DNA from: JBOHWJ01 sp050736615
GTDB taxonomy: Bacteria > Desulfobacterota > Binatia > Binatales > Binataceae
Direction of reading: 5' to 3'
Assembly: GCA_050736615.1 (NCBI GenBank)
Contig: JBOHWL010000069.1
Location: 1-17,620 of the forward strand
DNA length: 17,620 nucleotides
Of this stretch, positions 1 to 8,038 are shown piece after piece. Under the pieces are notes generated by a model. The model searched no databases. It worked only from the letters and a program-made list of their open reading frames with translations, and was not told the DNA's origin. The stretch's first letter is position 1; each line of letters opens with the position of its first letter. Made by a program: the position numbers and the translations under genes.

Positions 1-7
1 AAACGAA

Positions 8-1102
8 GTGGAGCCGAGCAGGCGAGTCTGCGAGCTGCGTATCAATAAGTCCGAACATAAGATCGACCTTCGCAGCGATACCGTTACGTTGCCGACCGAG
101 CAGATGCGCGCTGCGATGGCGCGCGCCGAGCTCGGCGATGACGTTTACGGCGAAGACCCCACCGTCAACCGTCTCGAACAGTTGGCGGCGGCGATGGTCG
201 GCAAACCCGCCGCGATGATTGTGCCGAGTGGCACGATGGCCAACCTCGCCGCGCTCCTGACCCATTGCCCTCGCGGCACTAAGGCCCTGCTCGGGTCGCA
301 AGCCCATAGCTACGTCTATGAAGCCGGCGGCGCGGCGGCGCTGGGCGGCGTGGTGATGACGCCGGTGCGCAATGGTGAAAACGGCGAGCTTGAGCTGGAC
401 GAATTGCGCATGGAACTCGACCGTCCGGCCGACGCCCATTTTGCCGCGCCGGCCTTGGTTGCGCTGGAGAACACCCATAATCTATGCGCGGGTGCGGCGG
501 TTGAATTGTCGCACATGGCCGCGGTGGCGCAATTGGCCCATCGCCGCGGTCTGCCGGTGCATCTGGACGGCGCCCGCATCTTCAATGCCGCGCTGGCGCT
601 CGAAACCACCACGGCGAAAATTGCCGCGCAAGTCGACACGGTTTCGTTTTGTCTTTCCAAGGGACTCGCATGCCCGGTCGGTTCGCTGCTGTGTGGCAGT
701 GAAGAGTTTGTCGCGCGCGCCCGGCGCACGCGCAAGGCGCTTGGCGGCGGCATGCGCCAGGCCGGAATTATTGCGGCGGCCGGAATCGTCGCGCTCGACC
801 ACATGATTGACCGGCTGGCCGAAGATCACGAGAACGCGCGCGTGCTGGCCGACGGCTTACAACATATCGACGGCTTGCGCGTGCGGACGGTCGCGCGCCG
901 CACCAACATGGTCGTCTTCGAGATCAAAGCCGGAGAAGAAAAGGCGGCGCGCTTTGCCGAAGCTTTTAAACGTAACGGCGTCCTGATCGGCGCGCGCGGG
1001 CCAGCCGCCTTCCGCGCGGTGACGCATTACGGCCTGGAACGCGCCGATATTGAGCGCGTGCTCGACGCCGCGGCCGCCGCCGCCCGTGACGCGCTGGCTT
1101 GA
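8..1102 (+). CDS. ltaE: Low-specificity L-threonine aldolase (PLP-dependent)
   Basis: This cytosolic PLP enzyme cleaves L-threonine or L-allo-threonine to glycine and acetaldehyde and belongs to the beta-eliminating lyase/threonine aldolase family. The family's N-terminal signature IDLRSDTVTLPT starts at residue 19, and GDDVYGEDPTVNRLE follows at 43-57. The PSGTMANL stretch lies near 73-80, HLDGAR is at 185-190, and the PLP-binding lysine is K218 in SKGLACPVGS. The length of 364 aa is slightly over the usual 340-350 because about 18 residues precede the conserved start. The GTG at position 8 is only the first possible start seen: the frame is open to the window edge, so the true start could lie upstream. 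The SDR gene follows 13 bp after the stop and is probably co-transcribed. The family assignment is firm; stereospecificity cannot be read from the sequence. Confidence 0.93.
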   Translation: MEPSRRVCELRINKSEHKIDLRSDTVTLPTEQMRAAMARAELGDDVYGEDPTVNRLEQLAAAMVGKPAAMIVPSGTMANLAALLTHCPRGTKALLGSQAHSYVYEAGGAAALGGVVMTPVRNGENGELELDELRMELDRPADAHFAAPALVALENTHNLCAGAAVELSHMAAVAQLAHRRGLPVHLDGARIFNAALALETTTAKIAAQVDTVSFCLSKGLACPVGSLLCGSEEFVARARRTRKALGGGMRQAGIIAAAGIVALDHMIDRLAEDHENARVLADGLQHIDGLRVRTVARRTNMVVFEIKAGEEKAARFAEAFKRNGVLIGARGPAAFRAVTHYGLERADIERVLDAAAAAARDALA

Positions 1103-1115
1103 GCATCTGGCGCCG

Positions 1116-1898
1116 ATGAACTCACTTGATTCCTTGTTTTCTTTGCGCGGCCATCTCGGGCTGGTGACCGGGGCGTCGTCGGGCTTGGGCGTCGAATGCG
1201 CGCATGCGCTGGCGTTGGCGGGGGCCGACGTTGCGGTGGCGGCCCGTCGTGGCGAGCGCGTGGAAAAGCTTGCCAGCGAACTCGCGCGGACCTACCAGGT
1301 GCGTGCGCTCGGAGTGCAAACCGACATTACGGTTGATGCCGAGCTTGATCGTCTGGTCGAGACCGTGCGGTCGCGGCTCGGCGACGCCGATATTTTGATC
1401 AACAACGCCGGTATCTCGCCGACTGGACGCGCGGAAAATCTGCCGCGCGCGACCTGGGATGCCGCGCTCGCAACCAACCTGACCGCGCCGATGATGCTGG
1501 CGCAGCGGGTCGCACGTCGCCTAATCGAACTCAAACGGCCCGGCCGCATCATCAACATGGTCTCGATTTACGCGCTGGTCGCAAGTTCGATTTACCGGCT
1601 CTCCGCCTATACCGCGACCAAAGCCGGTCTCGGCAATCTGACGCGGCAACTGGCGGTCGAATGGGCGCCGTATGGAATCCTGGTCAATGCGATCGCTCCC
1701 GGATGGATTCCCACCGAAGCAACCGAGGGCGGGATTGCCAAAGCCGCCAATCGCGAGCGGATGGAGAAGGCGACGCCGCTCAACCGCCTGGGCCGTCCCG
1801 ATGAAATCCGCGGCACGGTGATTTACCTCGCCAGCGCGGCCTCGAGTTACGTCACCGGCACGATGGTCTCGGTTGACGGCGGCTACGCTTCGTGGTGA
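1116..1898 (+). CDS. SDR-family NAD(P)-dependent oxidoreductase (gluconate 5-dehydrogenase/FabG-like)
   Basis: This is a classical short-chain dehydrogenase of 260 aa with a Rossmann fold. The cofactor motif TGASSGLG is at 18-25, NNAG at 96-99, the catalytic serine is probably S150 (NMVS), and YTATK gives Y165 and K169. The C-terminal VSVDGGYASW is typical of the family. AARR at 42-45, after the second beta strand, hints at NADP(H) preference, though this is weak. I chose ATG 1116 because it puts the glycine motif at the usual distance from the N-terminus; a longer frame from 1050 would overlap the aldolase. The layout resembles 2-deoxy-gluconate 3-dehydrogenases, gluconate 5-dehydrogenases and FabG paralogues, so the substrate is unknown. 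Co-location with a threonine aldolase and an amino-acid permease suggests, but does not show, a role in amino- or hydroxy-acid metabolism. Confidence 0.9.
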   Translation: MNSLDSLFSLRGHLGLVTGASSGLGVECAHALALAGADVAVAARRGERVEKLASELARTYQVRALGVQTDITVDAELDRLVETVRSRLGDADILINNAGISPTGRAENLPRATWDAALATNLTAPMMLAQRVARRLIELKRPGRIINMVSIYALVASSIYRLSAYTATKAGLGNLTRQLAVEWAPYGILVNAIAPGWIPTEATEGGIAKAANRERMEKATPLNRLGRPDEIRGTVIYLASAASSYVTGTMVSVDGGYASW

Positions 1899-1997
1899 AC
1901 GGCGCACTCGCCGCGGCGCCATCGCGCTTGATTTCAATTTCCGGCCATATTTTATCTGGCTTCACTGGCGCGTTATCCGCGGGATGAGGGGAAATTC

Positions 1998-2003
1998 AGG
2001 GGG
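1998..2003 (+). promoter_or_regulatory. Ribosome binding site for the APC permease
   Basis: The purine run AGGGGG ends 8 nt before the GTG at 2012. It supports that start over a spurious longer frame (from 1873) that overlaps it in another phase. Confidence 0.5.
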
Positions 2004-2011
2004 CGATTGCG

Positions 2012-3463
2012 GTGCGGACAAGCTCAGACGGCATACGGCGGCAACTGTTCAGGCGCAAGCCGGCCGAGACGCTGTTGGCCGAAGCCGGACCGCATGCCGG
2101 CGGACTCAAACGCGCGCTCGGCGCGCTCGATTTGACCCTGCTGGGAATTGGCGCGATTGTCGGCGCGGGCATCTTTGTCCTGACCGGCGTGGCGGCGGCC
2201 AAATTCGCCGGTCCCGGACTCACCGTCTCGTTCGTGGTGGCGGGCTTCGCATGCGCGATGGCGGCGCTTTGTTATGCGGAGTTCGCCGCGATGATCCCGA
2301 TTGCGGGCAGCGCTTATTCCTACTCTTACGCCACCATGGGCGAGTTGGTCGGATGGATCATCGGCTGGGACCTGGTGCTCGAATACGCGGTCGGAGCCGC
2401 CGCGGTGGCGGCGAGCTGGTCGGGCTATCTCGGCATTCTGCTCAAGGGGCTGGGCATTCATCTGTCGTCCGCGTGGACGCATGCGCCGGGTGCGATTCCG
2501 GGCGCGATCATGGACCTGCCAGCGCTGATTATCGTCCTGCTGGTCTCGGCGATTTTGTACGTCGGTATCTCGGAAAGCGCGCGAATCAACGCTATTATCG
2601 TGGTCATCAAGTTGCTCGCGATCGCGATCGTGATTGCGGTCGGAGCATTCTATGTGAAACCCGCCAATTGGTCGCCTTTCACGCCGTTTGGATGGAGCGG
2701 CGTGATGAAGGGCGCCGCGTACATTTTTTTCGCCTATATCGGCTTCGACGCGGTCTCCACCGCCGCGGAAGAGGTGATTAATCCCAACCGTGACTTGCCG
2801 ATCGGAATTCTCGCCTCGCTGTTCGTATGCACCGCGCTTTATATCATCGTGTCGGCCGTGCTCACCGGAATGGTGCCCTACAATCTGATCGATCTGCGCG
2901 CGCCACTCGCCTCCGCATTCGTGATTCGCGGACTCAATGTGGTCGCGGGCGCGGTGTCGGTGGGCGCGGTGGCGGGACTCACGTCAGTGCTGCTCGTGCT
3001 GTTATTTGGCCAGTCGCGGATTTTCTATGCGATTTCGCGCGACGGCCTGTTGCCGTCGGTGTTCAGCCGGCCGCACCCGCGCTTTCGCACGCCTTACATT
3101 CCCACCACGCTGACCGGGATTGCGGTCGGACTTGCGGCGGCCTTCCTGCCAATCGAGGAAATCGCTGAATTGACCAATATCGGTACGTTGTTCGCCTTCG
3201 TGCTGGTATGCCTTGGCGTCTGGATCATGCGCCATCAGGAGCCCGGGCTTGAGCGGCCGTTCCGCACACCGCTGGTGCCGTTGGTGCCGATTCTTGGGAT
3301 ATTATTTTGCGGTTATTTGATGACCCAGTTGGCGCTGCTGACATGGCTTCGCTTCGTGGTCTGGATGGCGATCGGGCTCGCCATCTATTTTAGCTACGGC
3401 CGCTTTCACAGCCATATTGAGAGCGGTGGCGAGAGTATGCCAATACGCGGCACCGCCGATTGA
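2012..3463 (+). CDS. APC-superfamily amino acid permease (YfnA/YhdG/cationic amino acid transporter-like)
   Basis: This 483-aa inner-membrane transporter probably imports amino acids with protons. The first helix carries the hallmark GIGAIVGAGIFVLTG (residues 45-59). The conserved block FAYIGFDAVSTAAEE followed by NPNRDLPIGI (about 240-268) is characteristic of the CAT/YfnA branch of APC transporters, which have 12 or more helices. I count about 12 hydrophobic segments, the last near residues 440-465. The N-terminal ~30 residues are basic and cytoplasmic. The GTG start at 2012 is backed by AGGGGG upstream. The gene lies 113 bp after the SDR gene, so it may belong to the same unit or have its own promoter. 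Substrate specificity cannot be read. Its place beside threonine aldolase makes small neutral or hydroxy amino acids a reasonable guess only. Confidence 0.9.
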   Translation: MRTSSDGIRRQLFRRKPAETLLAEAGPHAGGLKRALGALDLTLLGIGAIVGAGIFVLTGVAAAKFAGPGLTVSFVVAGFACAMAALCYAEFAAMIPIAGSAYSYSYATMGELVGWIIGWDLVLEYAVGAAAVAASWSGYLGILLKGLGIHLSSAWTHAPGAIPGAIMDLPALIIVLLVSAILYVGISESARINAIIVVIKLLAIAIVIAVGAFYVKPANWSPFTPFGWSGVMKGAAYIFFAYIGFDAVSTAAEEVINPNRDLPIGILASLFVCTALYIIVSAVLTGMVPYNLIDLRAPLASAFVIRGLNVVAGAVSVGAVAGLTSVLLVLLFGQSRIFYAISRDGLLPSVFSRPHPRFRTPYIPTTLTGIAVGLAAAFLPIEEIAELTNIGTLFAFVLVCLGVWIMRHQEPGLERPFRTPLVPLVPILGILFCGYLMTQLALLTWLRFVVWMAIGLAIYFSYGRFHSHIESGGESMPIRGTAD

Positions 3464-3550
3464 CCCGAACGAAGTTCCAAGCAGTCTACCACGGTCATTC
3501 CCGCATATTGAACGCACCGTCGCGGGCGGCGCGGCGGTGCGCGGTCGACC

Positions 3551-3627
3551 AAGCGAGGATTCGCATTCTGAAACGCGCTTCGCAGTTTTCTGCCTGCGCG
3601 CAATTCGCATGGTTCTAATCCTCGTTT
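3551..3627. repeat. Nested stem-loop / inverted repeat
   Basis: The arms AAGCGAGGATT (3551-3561) and AATCCTCGTTT (3617-3627) pair over 11 positions with one G-U. Inside them a second hairpin forms from CGCAG (3581-3585) and CTGCG (3594-3598), extended by GCG (3575-3577) with CGC (3599-3601) across a 3-nt bulge. The 8-mer ATTCGCAT is repeated directly at 3559-3566 and 3603-3610. The element could be a structured RNA, a transcript end or a DNA cruciform; the sequence does not decide between these, and it matches no RNA family I know. Confidence 0.4.
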
Positions 3628-3773
3628 CGCCCAATGTGGTTCGCTCCACTGACATGCCCGTTTCCTCGCGGTTTCCCTGTGCGCTCAGTTCCGCTCTGCC
3701 GCGCCTGATGTGCTCACGAGGCCCGCGGCTGCGCCGGACCGAATCCATTGGTGAGAAATTTCGGAATTTTTTG

Positions 3774-3785
3774 TTCCGATCGGAA
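3774..3785. promoter_or_regulatory. Palindromic candidate operator upstream of the MFS exporter
   Basis: TTCCGATCGGAA is a perfect 12-bp palindrome 83 bp before the exporter ATG. A further copy of its half-site, TCGGAA, lies at 3761-3766, so TCGGAA recurs with a 19-bp offset. Palindromes of this kind in front of drug exporters are often sites for TetR- or MarR-type repressors, but no regulator gene is adjacent, so the role is inferred. Confidence 0.35.
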
Positions 3786-3868
3786 TCGAGGGTACGGCTT
3801 GTGCACAGTTCTCACAGCGAAATGCTTTCGCAGCGGTCACGCGGGGCAGGATACGCGAAGCCGAAGCA

Positions 3869-5449
3869 ATGGCGGCAACAACCTTGAAGCAAGCGGCGGC
3901 GGGTCCACCCGCCGCGCATAAATGGCTCGTCACCATCGCCGTGATGCTTGGGGCGACGATGGAAATCCTGGACACCTCGATCGCGAACGTTGCCCTGCCA
4001 TATATGCAAGGCAGCTTCAGTGTGACCGTGGATGAGATCACATGGGTTCTGACCAGCTACGTCATCGCCAACGGCATCATGATTCCGATGACCGGTTGGA
4101 TCTCTGCGCGCTTCGGACGCAAACGCTATTTCATGACGTCGGTGGTCATCTTTATCGTCGCTTCCGGCTTGTGCGGCATTGCGCAGAGCCTCAGCGAGAT
4201 GGTGGTGTTTCGGCTGTTGCAGGGAGCGGCGGGCGCGGCAATGATTCCGTCCTCGCAGGCGATTCTGATGGAGACCTTTCCGCCCAGCGAGCAGGCGATG
4301 GCGATGTCAATGTGGGGGCTCGGCATCATCATGGCGCCAATTTTTGGTCCGACCCTGGGCGGCTGGATCACCGACAATCTCAACTGGCGCTGGAATTTTT
4401 ACATCAATGTGCCGATCGGCATTTTCTCTCTCATCATGGTTTACGCCTTCGTCAGCGACCCGCCCTATCTGACCAGGCGCAAGAATATACGCACGGATTA
4501 TCTCGGGATTTTGTTTCTTGTCGTCGCGCTCGGGCTGATGCAGATTGTGCTCGATCGTGGGCAGCGCTCCGGCTGGTTTTCAGCGGCGTGGGTGCGCTAC
4601 TTCACGTTTTTTTCTGTCACCTCCGCGATCCTGTTGGTTTTCCACGAACTGCATTTTTCTGAACCGATCGTCGATTTCAGAATATTCAGGTACCCGGCGT
4701 TTGCCGTCTCGGTCCTGATGATCATGGTGATGGTGCTGGGGCTTTATGCGATCAACCTGTTGAATCCCCTGTTTCTGCAGGATTTGCTCGGCTATAACGC
4801 CTGGCGAGCCGGGCTGGCCGTGCTGCCGCGCGGCGTCGGTGCCGGCATCGCGATGCTTCTGGTGGGTTTTCTTTCGCGCCGGGGGATCGATACCCGCCCG
4901 CTGATGGGAATGGGATTTGCCGTCGGTGCGTGGGCCGCATGGCAGATGTCCTACTGGAATTTGCAAGTCAGCATGGATGTGATCTTCTGGCCGATCCTGT
5001 TGTTTGGCTTAGTATCGATGGCCTTTCCGCTCCTTTCCGCCGGGGCCCTGGCGGATTTGCCCAACGAGCGGATGGGATACGGGTCCAGTCTGTACAACAT
5101 GATGCGTGCGATCGGCGCGGCGATTGGCATCTCGCTCGTGAGCAATCTGCTCGCCCGGCGCGCACAGATCCATCAGAGTCATCTCGTGAAGGATTTGTCG
5201 CCCTTCACCGCCTGGCAGTTCAGTCAACGGCAGCCGCTAGTTCCCGGCGGAATCCATCTGAATCTGGCGCCGGCGCTGGCGCATGGCAATAAGCTTGGGC
5301 TGGGACTGGCTTATTCGATCATCCGCAAACAGTCCACCCTGATGGCCTATAACGACATCTATCGCTTGATTGCGTTTCTGATGCTGTGCCTGATTCCGTG
5401 GTTCCTTCTCCTGCGGAAGCCCGGCACCGACCGGCCGCCGGCGCATTGA
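3869..5449 (+). CDS. DHA2-family (EmrB/QacA-type) MFS multidrug efflux permease
   Basis: This 526-aa inner-membrane drug:proton antiporter belongs to the 14-helix DHA2 family. Helix 1 carries the motif D1 variant LDTSIANVALP (34-44, with D35). Motif A GWISARFGRKR (76-86) follows helix 2. The antiporter motif C region GIIMAPIFGPTLGG (152-165) leads into ITDNLNWRWNFYINVPIG, a hallmark of EmrB homologues. The length matches EmrB (about 510 aa). The ATG at 3869 has only weak purine-rich sequence upstream, but it gives a normal cytoplasmic N-terminus before helix 1. EmrB proteins usually work with an EmrA membrane-fusion protein and a TolC-type channel; neither is in the window. The gene stands alone, between a 405-bp spacer and the convergent heme operon. 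Substrates are unknown. Confidence 0.92.
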   Translation: MAATTLKQAAAGPPAAHKWLVTIAVMLGATMEILDTSIANVALPYMQGSFSVTVDEITWVLTSYVIANGIMIPMTGWISARFGRKRYFMTSVVIFIVASGLCGIAQSLSEMVVFRLLQGAAGAAMIPSSQAILMETFPPSEQAMAMSMWGLGIIMAPIFGPTLGGWITDNLNWRWNFYINVPIGIFSLIMVYAFVSDPPYLTRRKNIRTDYLGILFLVVALGLMQIVLDRGQRSGWFSAAWVRYFTFFSVTSAILLVFHELHFSEPIVDFRIFRYPAFAVSVLMIMVMVLGLYAINLLNPLFLQDLLGYNAWRAGLAVLPRGVGAGIAMLLVGFLSRRGIDTRPLMGMGFAVGAWAAWQMSYWNLQVSMDVIFWPILLFGLVSMAFPLLSAGALADLPNERMGYGSSLYNMMRAIGAAIGISLVSNLLARRAQIHQSHLVKDLSPFTAWQFSQRQPLVPGGIHLNLAPALAHGNKLGLGLAYSIIRKQSTLMAYNDIYRLIAFLMLCLIPWFLLLRKPGTDRPPAH

Positions 5450-5459
5450 TGCGCACACA

Positions 5460-5499
5460 AGTCCGCAAGGCGCTCAGAAATCACGAGTCCGCAAGGCGC
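5460..5499. repeat. 14-bp direct repeat between convergent genes
   Basis: AGTCCGCAAGGCGC occurs at 5460-5473 and again at 5486-5499, a 26-bp period. Together with the 12 bp between the copies it fills most of the 58-bp gap between the exporter stop and the cobA-hemD stop. A small hairpin, GCGCAT/ATGCGC, at 5441-5454 overlaps the exporter stop codon. There is no U-tract on either strand, so no classical terminator is evident. Confidence 0.5.
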
Positions 5500-5507
5500 G
5501 CTAACAA

Positions 5508-7067
5508 TCATTTATTAGCCGTGGCACTCGATTGCGGCGGCGGCTGCTGGGAAAAATATCTGACGATTTCCTCGAGCAGGCCGTCGGCCGTGTAATCATT
5601 GGGACAAACTACCACCGCGAAGCCGAGCTGTTGCGCGGTTGCGGCGGTAATCGGCCCGATCGCCGCGACTTTTAGTCCAGCGTGGCCGAGCATCTGATGA
5701 AAATTATTGGCCGTGCTCGAACTGGTAAACGTGACCAGATCGATGCCGTCCGTGGCGATCAGGGTACGGATGCGCTCGAGATTGGGGTTTGCCGGTATGA
5801 CAGTTTTGTAGGCGGGCGCCACCACCACCTCAAGCGCGCCTTTTTCAACCAAAGTTGCAGGCAGGATTTCCCGCGCGACTTGTGCGCGCGCAATCAGGAT
5901 GCGCGCGCCCGCAATCTCCGCTTCGCCGATTGCATCGATGATCGCCTCGGCGCGGAATTCGCGCGGCATCGCGGCGACTTTAAGCCCGTAATTTCTGACA
6001 CGCGCTGCCGTCGCCGGTCCAATCGTGGCAACCGAAGCGTCTCCCAGCTCACGGATGTCGCGTGCGAGCGTGCGCATGCGCCCAATGAAATATTCGACGC
6101 CGGTCGCGCTGGTGAAAATGATCCAATCAAACGACGACGCACGCGCGAGCGCGTCGTCCAGCTTTTCGTAAGTGTCGGGCGGCGCGCTCTCGATGGTCGG
6201 GAATTCGACTGCCTCGGCGCCAAGCGCGCGCAAACGTTCCGCCAGCACATTCGCGTTTGCCGCCGCGCGCGTGACCACAATGCGCCGTCCGAACAGTGGC
6301 GCGCGTTCGAACCATGCCAGCGTAGGCCGCAATCCGGCACATTCGCCCACCACCACCACCGCCGGCGCCGCCAGACCACCGCGCTCCGCCTCGTCGGCCA
6401 GTGTGCCGAGCGTGGCGGACACGGTTTTTTGCGCGGCGGTGGTTGCCCATTGAATCGCCGCCGCCGGCGTCTCGGGCGCAAGCCCGCCGCTTATCAGACG
6501 CGCCAGGTTCTGGCGCATGTGCGCGGTCGCCATCAGCAGCACCAGCGTTCCGCGCCCCCGAGCGGCGCGCGCCAGTTCATTCCACGGCAACGCCGTCTCC
6601 GGCGCCTTGTCGTCATCTTCATGACCGGTCAGAAAGGCAACGAACGAACCGCGTTCGCGATGAGTCAGTGGAATCCCGGCAAACGCTGGTGCCGCGATCG
6701 CGGAGGTGAGGCCGGGAATGACTTCGAAACTGACATCCGCCGCGGCGAGCGCTTCAGCCTCTTCGCCTCCGCGTCCGAAAATGAAGGGATCGCCTCCCTT
6801 GAGGCGGATTACCAGCCGTCCCTCCCGCGCGCCGGCGATCAATAGGCGATTGATTTCGTCCTGGGTGAAGCGATGCTCACGCCCACCCATCTTGCCGACG
6901 TATCTCAACTCGGCGCTGGCGGGGGCGAGCTGTAACAACTCGGGGCTGGCGAGATAATCGTAAATGACGACGTCGGCTTCGCGGAGAATCTTGGCGCCGC
7001 GCAGAGTAATCAGGTCGGGTGCGCCCGGTCCGGCACCAACCAAATAGACCTTGCCGCGTTTATTCAC
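5508..7067 (-). CDS. cobA-hemD: Fused uroporphyrinogen-III C-methyltransferase / uroporphyrinogen-III synthase
   Basis: This bifunctional cytosolic enzyme has 519 aa. Residues 5-258 are an SAM-dependent uroporphyrinogen-III methyltransferase that makes precorrin-2: GAGPGAPDLITL (11-22), GGDPFIFGRG (91-100), PG (118-119) and PLTHR (133-137) are all present. Residues 260-510 are HemD, which cyclises hydroxymethylbilane with D-ring inversion; it begins GRRIVVTRA and contains FDWIIFTSATGVEYF. Fusion of the two activities is a known arrangement in several lineages. It is the last gene of the operon. Its GTG start at 7067 overlaps the hemC stop by 8 bp, in line with translational coupling. It sits at the split between heme (uroporphyrinogen III) and siroheme/corrinoid (precorrin-2). 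The precorrin-2 route is completed by the first gene of the same operon. I see no damaged motif. Confidence 0.95.
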   Translation of the reverse strand: MNKRGKVYLVGAGPGAPDLITLRGAKILREADVVIYDYLASPELLQLAPASAELRYVGKMGGREHRFTQDEINRLLIAGAREGRLVIRLKGGDPFIFGRGGEEAEALAAADVSFEVIPGLTSAIAAPAFAGIPLTHRERGSFVAFLTGHEDDDKAPETALPWNELARAARGRGTLVLLMATAHMRQNLARLISGGLAPETPAAAIQWATTAAQKTVSATLGTLADEAERGGLAAPAVVVVGECAGLRPTLAWFERAPLFGRRIVVTRAAANANVLAERLRALGAEAVEFPTIESAPPDTYEKLDDALARASSFDWIIFTSATGVEYFIGRMRTLARDIRELGDASVATIGPATAARVRNYGLKVAAMPREFRAEAIIDAIGEAEIAGARILIARAQVAREILPATLVEKGALEVVVAPAYKTVIPANPNLERIRTLIATDGIDLVTFTSSSTANNFHQMLGHAGLKVAAIGPITAATAQQLGFAVVVCPNDYTADGLLEEIVRYFSQQPPPQSSATANK

Positions 7068-8019
7068 CGATCAGCTCGCTTGCGCCAAGATTCAGCAGCC
7101 GGCGGCCTAGCTCGATTCCCAGCCGACGGCCGATTGCTGATAGATCCGCGTCGGGGTCGCCATCGTAACTGGCCGAGATTTGATCGGTGAGATTGCGCGA
7201 GCCGTCCTGGTTGAAGAGCATCGTGCGCACACTCAGCGCGTCGCGCGCCACGGCGCCCTTGACGCCGACTGGTGATACGCACGAGGCGCCGATCGTGGCG
7301 AGGAACGCGCGCTCGGCGGTGATCTCAGCCGCGGCGTGCCGGTCGTTGAGCGACGCCACCGCCGTTTCCAGTTCGGCTGACCCGCGTAGCGGAATATCGG
7401 CGAGGGTTTCGATCGCCAGTGCGCCTTGCCCGCCTGACGGTACAAAATCGCCCTCATCGAGCGCTTCGAGGTTAAGACCATGCGATCGTTCGAGCCGCTT
7501 AAGTCCGGCCAGTGCCAGAACTATGGCGTCGAAATCACCTTCTTGCAGGCGCGCCAAACGCGTATCGATGTTGCCGCGCAGCGCGATGATCGCCAGGTCG
7601 GAGCGTCGTCGGATGACCTGCAGGCGGCGGCGAATCGACGACGTGCCCACACGCGCGCCAGCCGGCAGGGCGGCGAAACCGCCTGGCTGCCGCGTGATCA
7701 GGGCGTCGCGCGGGTCTTCGCGTTCGGGCACCGCAATGATGCGGAATGCCGGAGAGAGGACGGCGGGCAGGTCCTTCATCGAATGGACCGCGAGGTCCGC
7801 TTGTCCTCCAATCAAGGCCTGTTCAAGCTCGCGAATGAAAAGTCCCTTGCCACCGACGCGCGCCAACGACGCGCCGGTCAGCTTGTCGCCACGCGTGCGA
7901 ATCGCGACGATTTCGACTGGACCGCCGAGCCGCCGTTCGAGCTGCTGCCTGACCAGATTCGATTGTGCCAGGGCCAAGGCGCTGGGTCGCGAGGCAATAC
8001 GCAACATGACCGCTATCAT
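7060..8019 (-). CDS. hemC: Hydroxymethylbilane synthase (porphobilinogen deaminase)
   Basis: This cytosolic enzyme polymerises four porphobilinogens into hydroxymethylbilane using a covalent dipyrromethane cofactor. From the chosen start it has 319 aa (E. coli about 313). LRIASRPSALALAQ opens the protein, RTRGDK is at 41-46, and the catalytic aspartate is D83 in HSMKD. The cofactor cysteine is C247 in GASCVSPVG. Many homologues have GGCQVP at this site; GASC is a variant that keeps the essential cysteine. I chose ATG 8019, 19 bp after the hemA stop; ATG 8007 (315 aa) is nearly as good. The longest open frame, from 8100, would overlap hemA by 62 bp and adds unconserved residues. The stop overlaps the cobA-hemD start by 8 bp. 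Confidence 0.94.
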   Translation of the reverse strand: MIAVMLRIASRPSALALAQSNLVRQQLERRLGGPVEIVAIRTRGDKLTGASLARVGGKGLFIRELEQALIGGQADLAVHSMKDLPAVLSPAFRIIAVPEREDPRDALITRQPGGFAALPAGARVGTSSIRRRLQVIRRRSDLAIIALRGNIDTRLARLQEGDFDAIVLALAGLKRLERSHGLNLEALDEGDFVPSGGQGALAIETLADIPLRGSAELETAVASLNDRHAAAEITAERAFLATIGASCVSPVGVKGAVARDALSVRTMLFNQDGSRNLTDQISASYDGDPDADLSAIGRRLGIELGRRLLNLGASELIGE

Positions 8020-8038
8020 GCGCTCGCGTGCGCGGCAG

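Larger units (their letters stand above)
3464..3868. other. Gene-free 405-bp spacer with several inverted repeats
   Basis: No convincing coding sequence is present on either strand; the open frames crossing it are low-complexity Arg/Ser/Pro shadows of GC-rich DNA. It contains a GC-rich inverted repeat (CGCACCG 3513-3519 against CGGTGCG 3535-3541) lacking a T-tract, a long two-part stem-loop at 3551-3627, and a perfect 12-bp palindrome at 3774-3785 before the MFS gene. No strong sigma-70 promoter pair stands out. Confidence 0.6.

Noticed and set aside
1563..1614. SDR catalytic serine to tyrosine spacing of 15 rather than 13
   Set aside because: Two-residue insertions in this loop occur in SDR proteins with an SIYxLV-type segment, so it is not evidence of inactivity.
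1873..2781. 302-codon + strand frame overlapping the APC permease
   Set aside because: Its composition is Arg/Gly/Cys-rich, as expected of an out-of-frame reading, and the overlapping frame from 2012 encodes clear APC motifs.
3513..3541. GC-rich inverted repeat after the permease as a rho-independent terminator
   Set aside because: A 7-bp stem is present, but a 15-nt loop and no T-tract follow, so it does not fit the terminator pattern.
5682..6845. 387-codon + strand frame opposite cobA-hemD
   Set aside because: It is antisense to a well-conserved enzyme, Arg/His-rich and has no recognisable domain.
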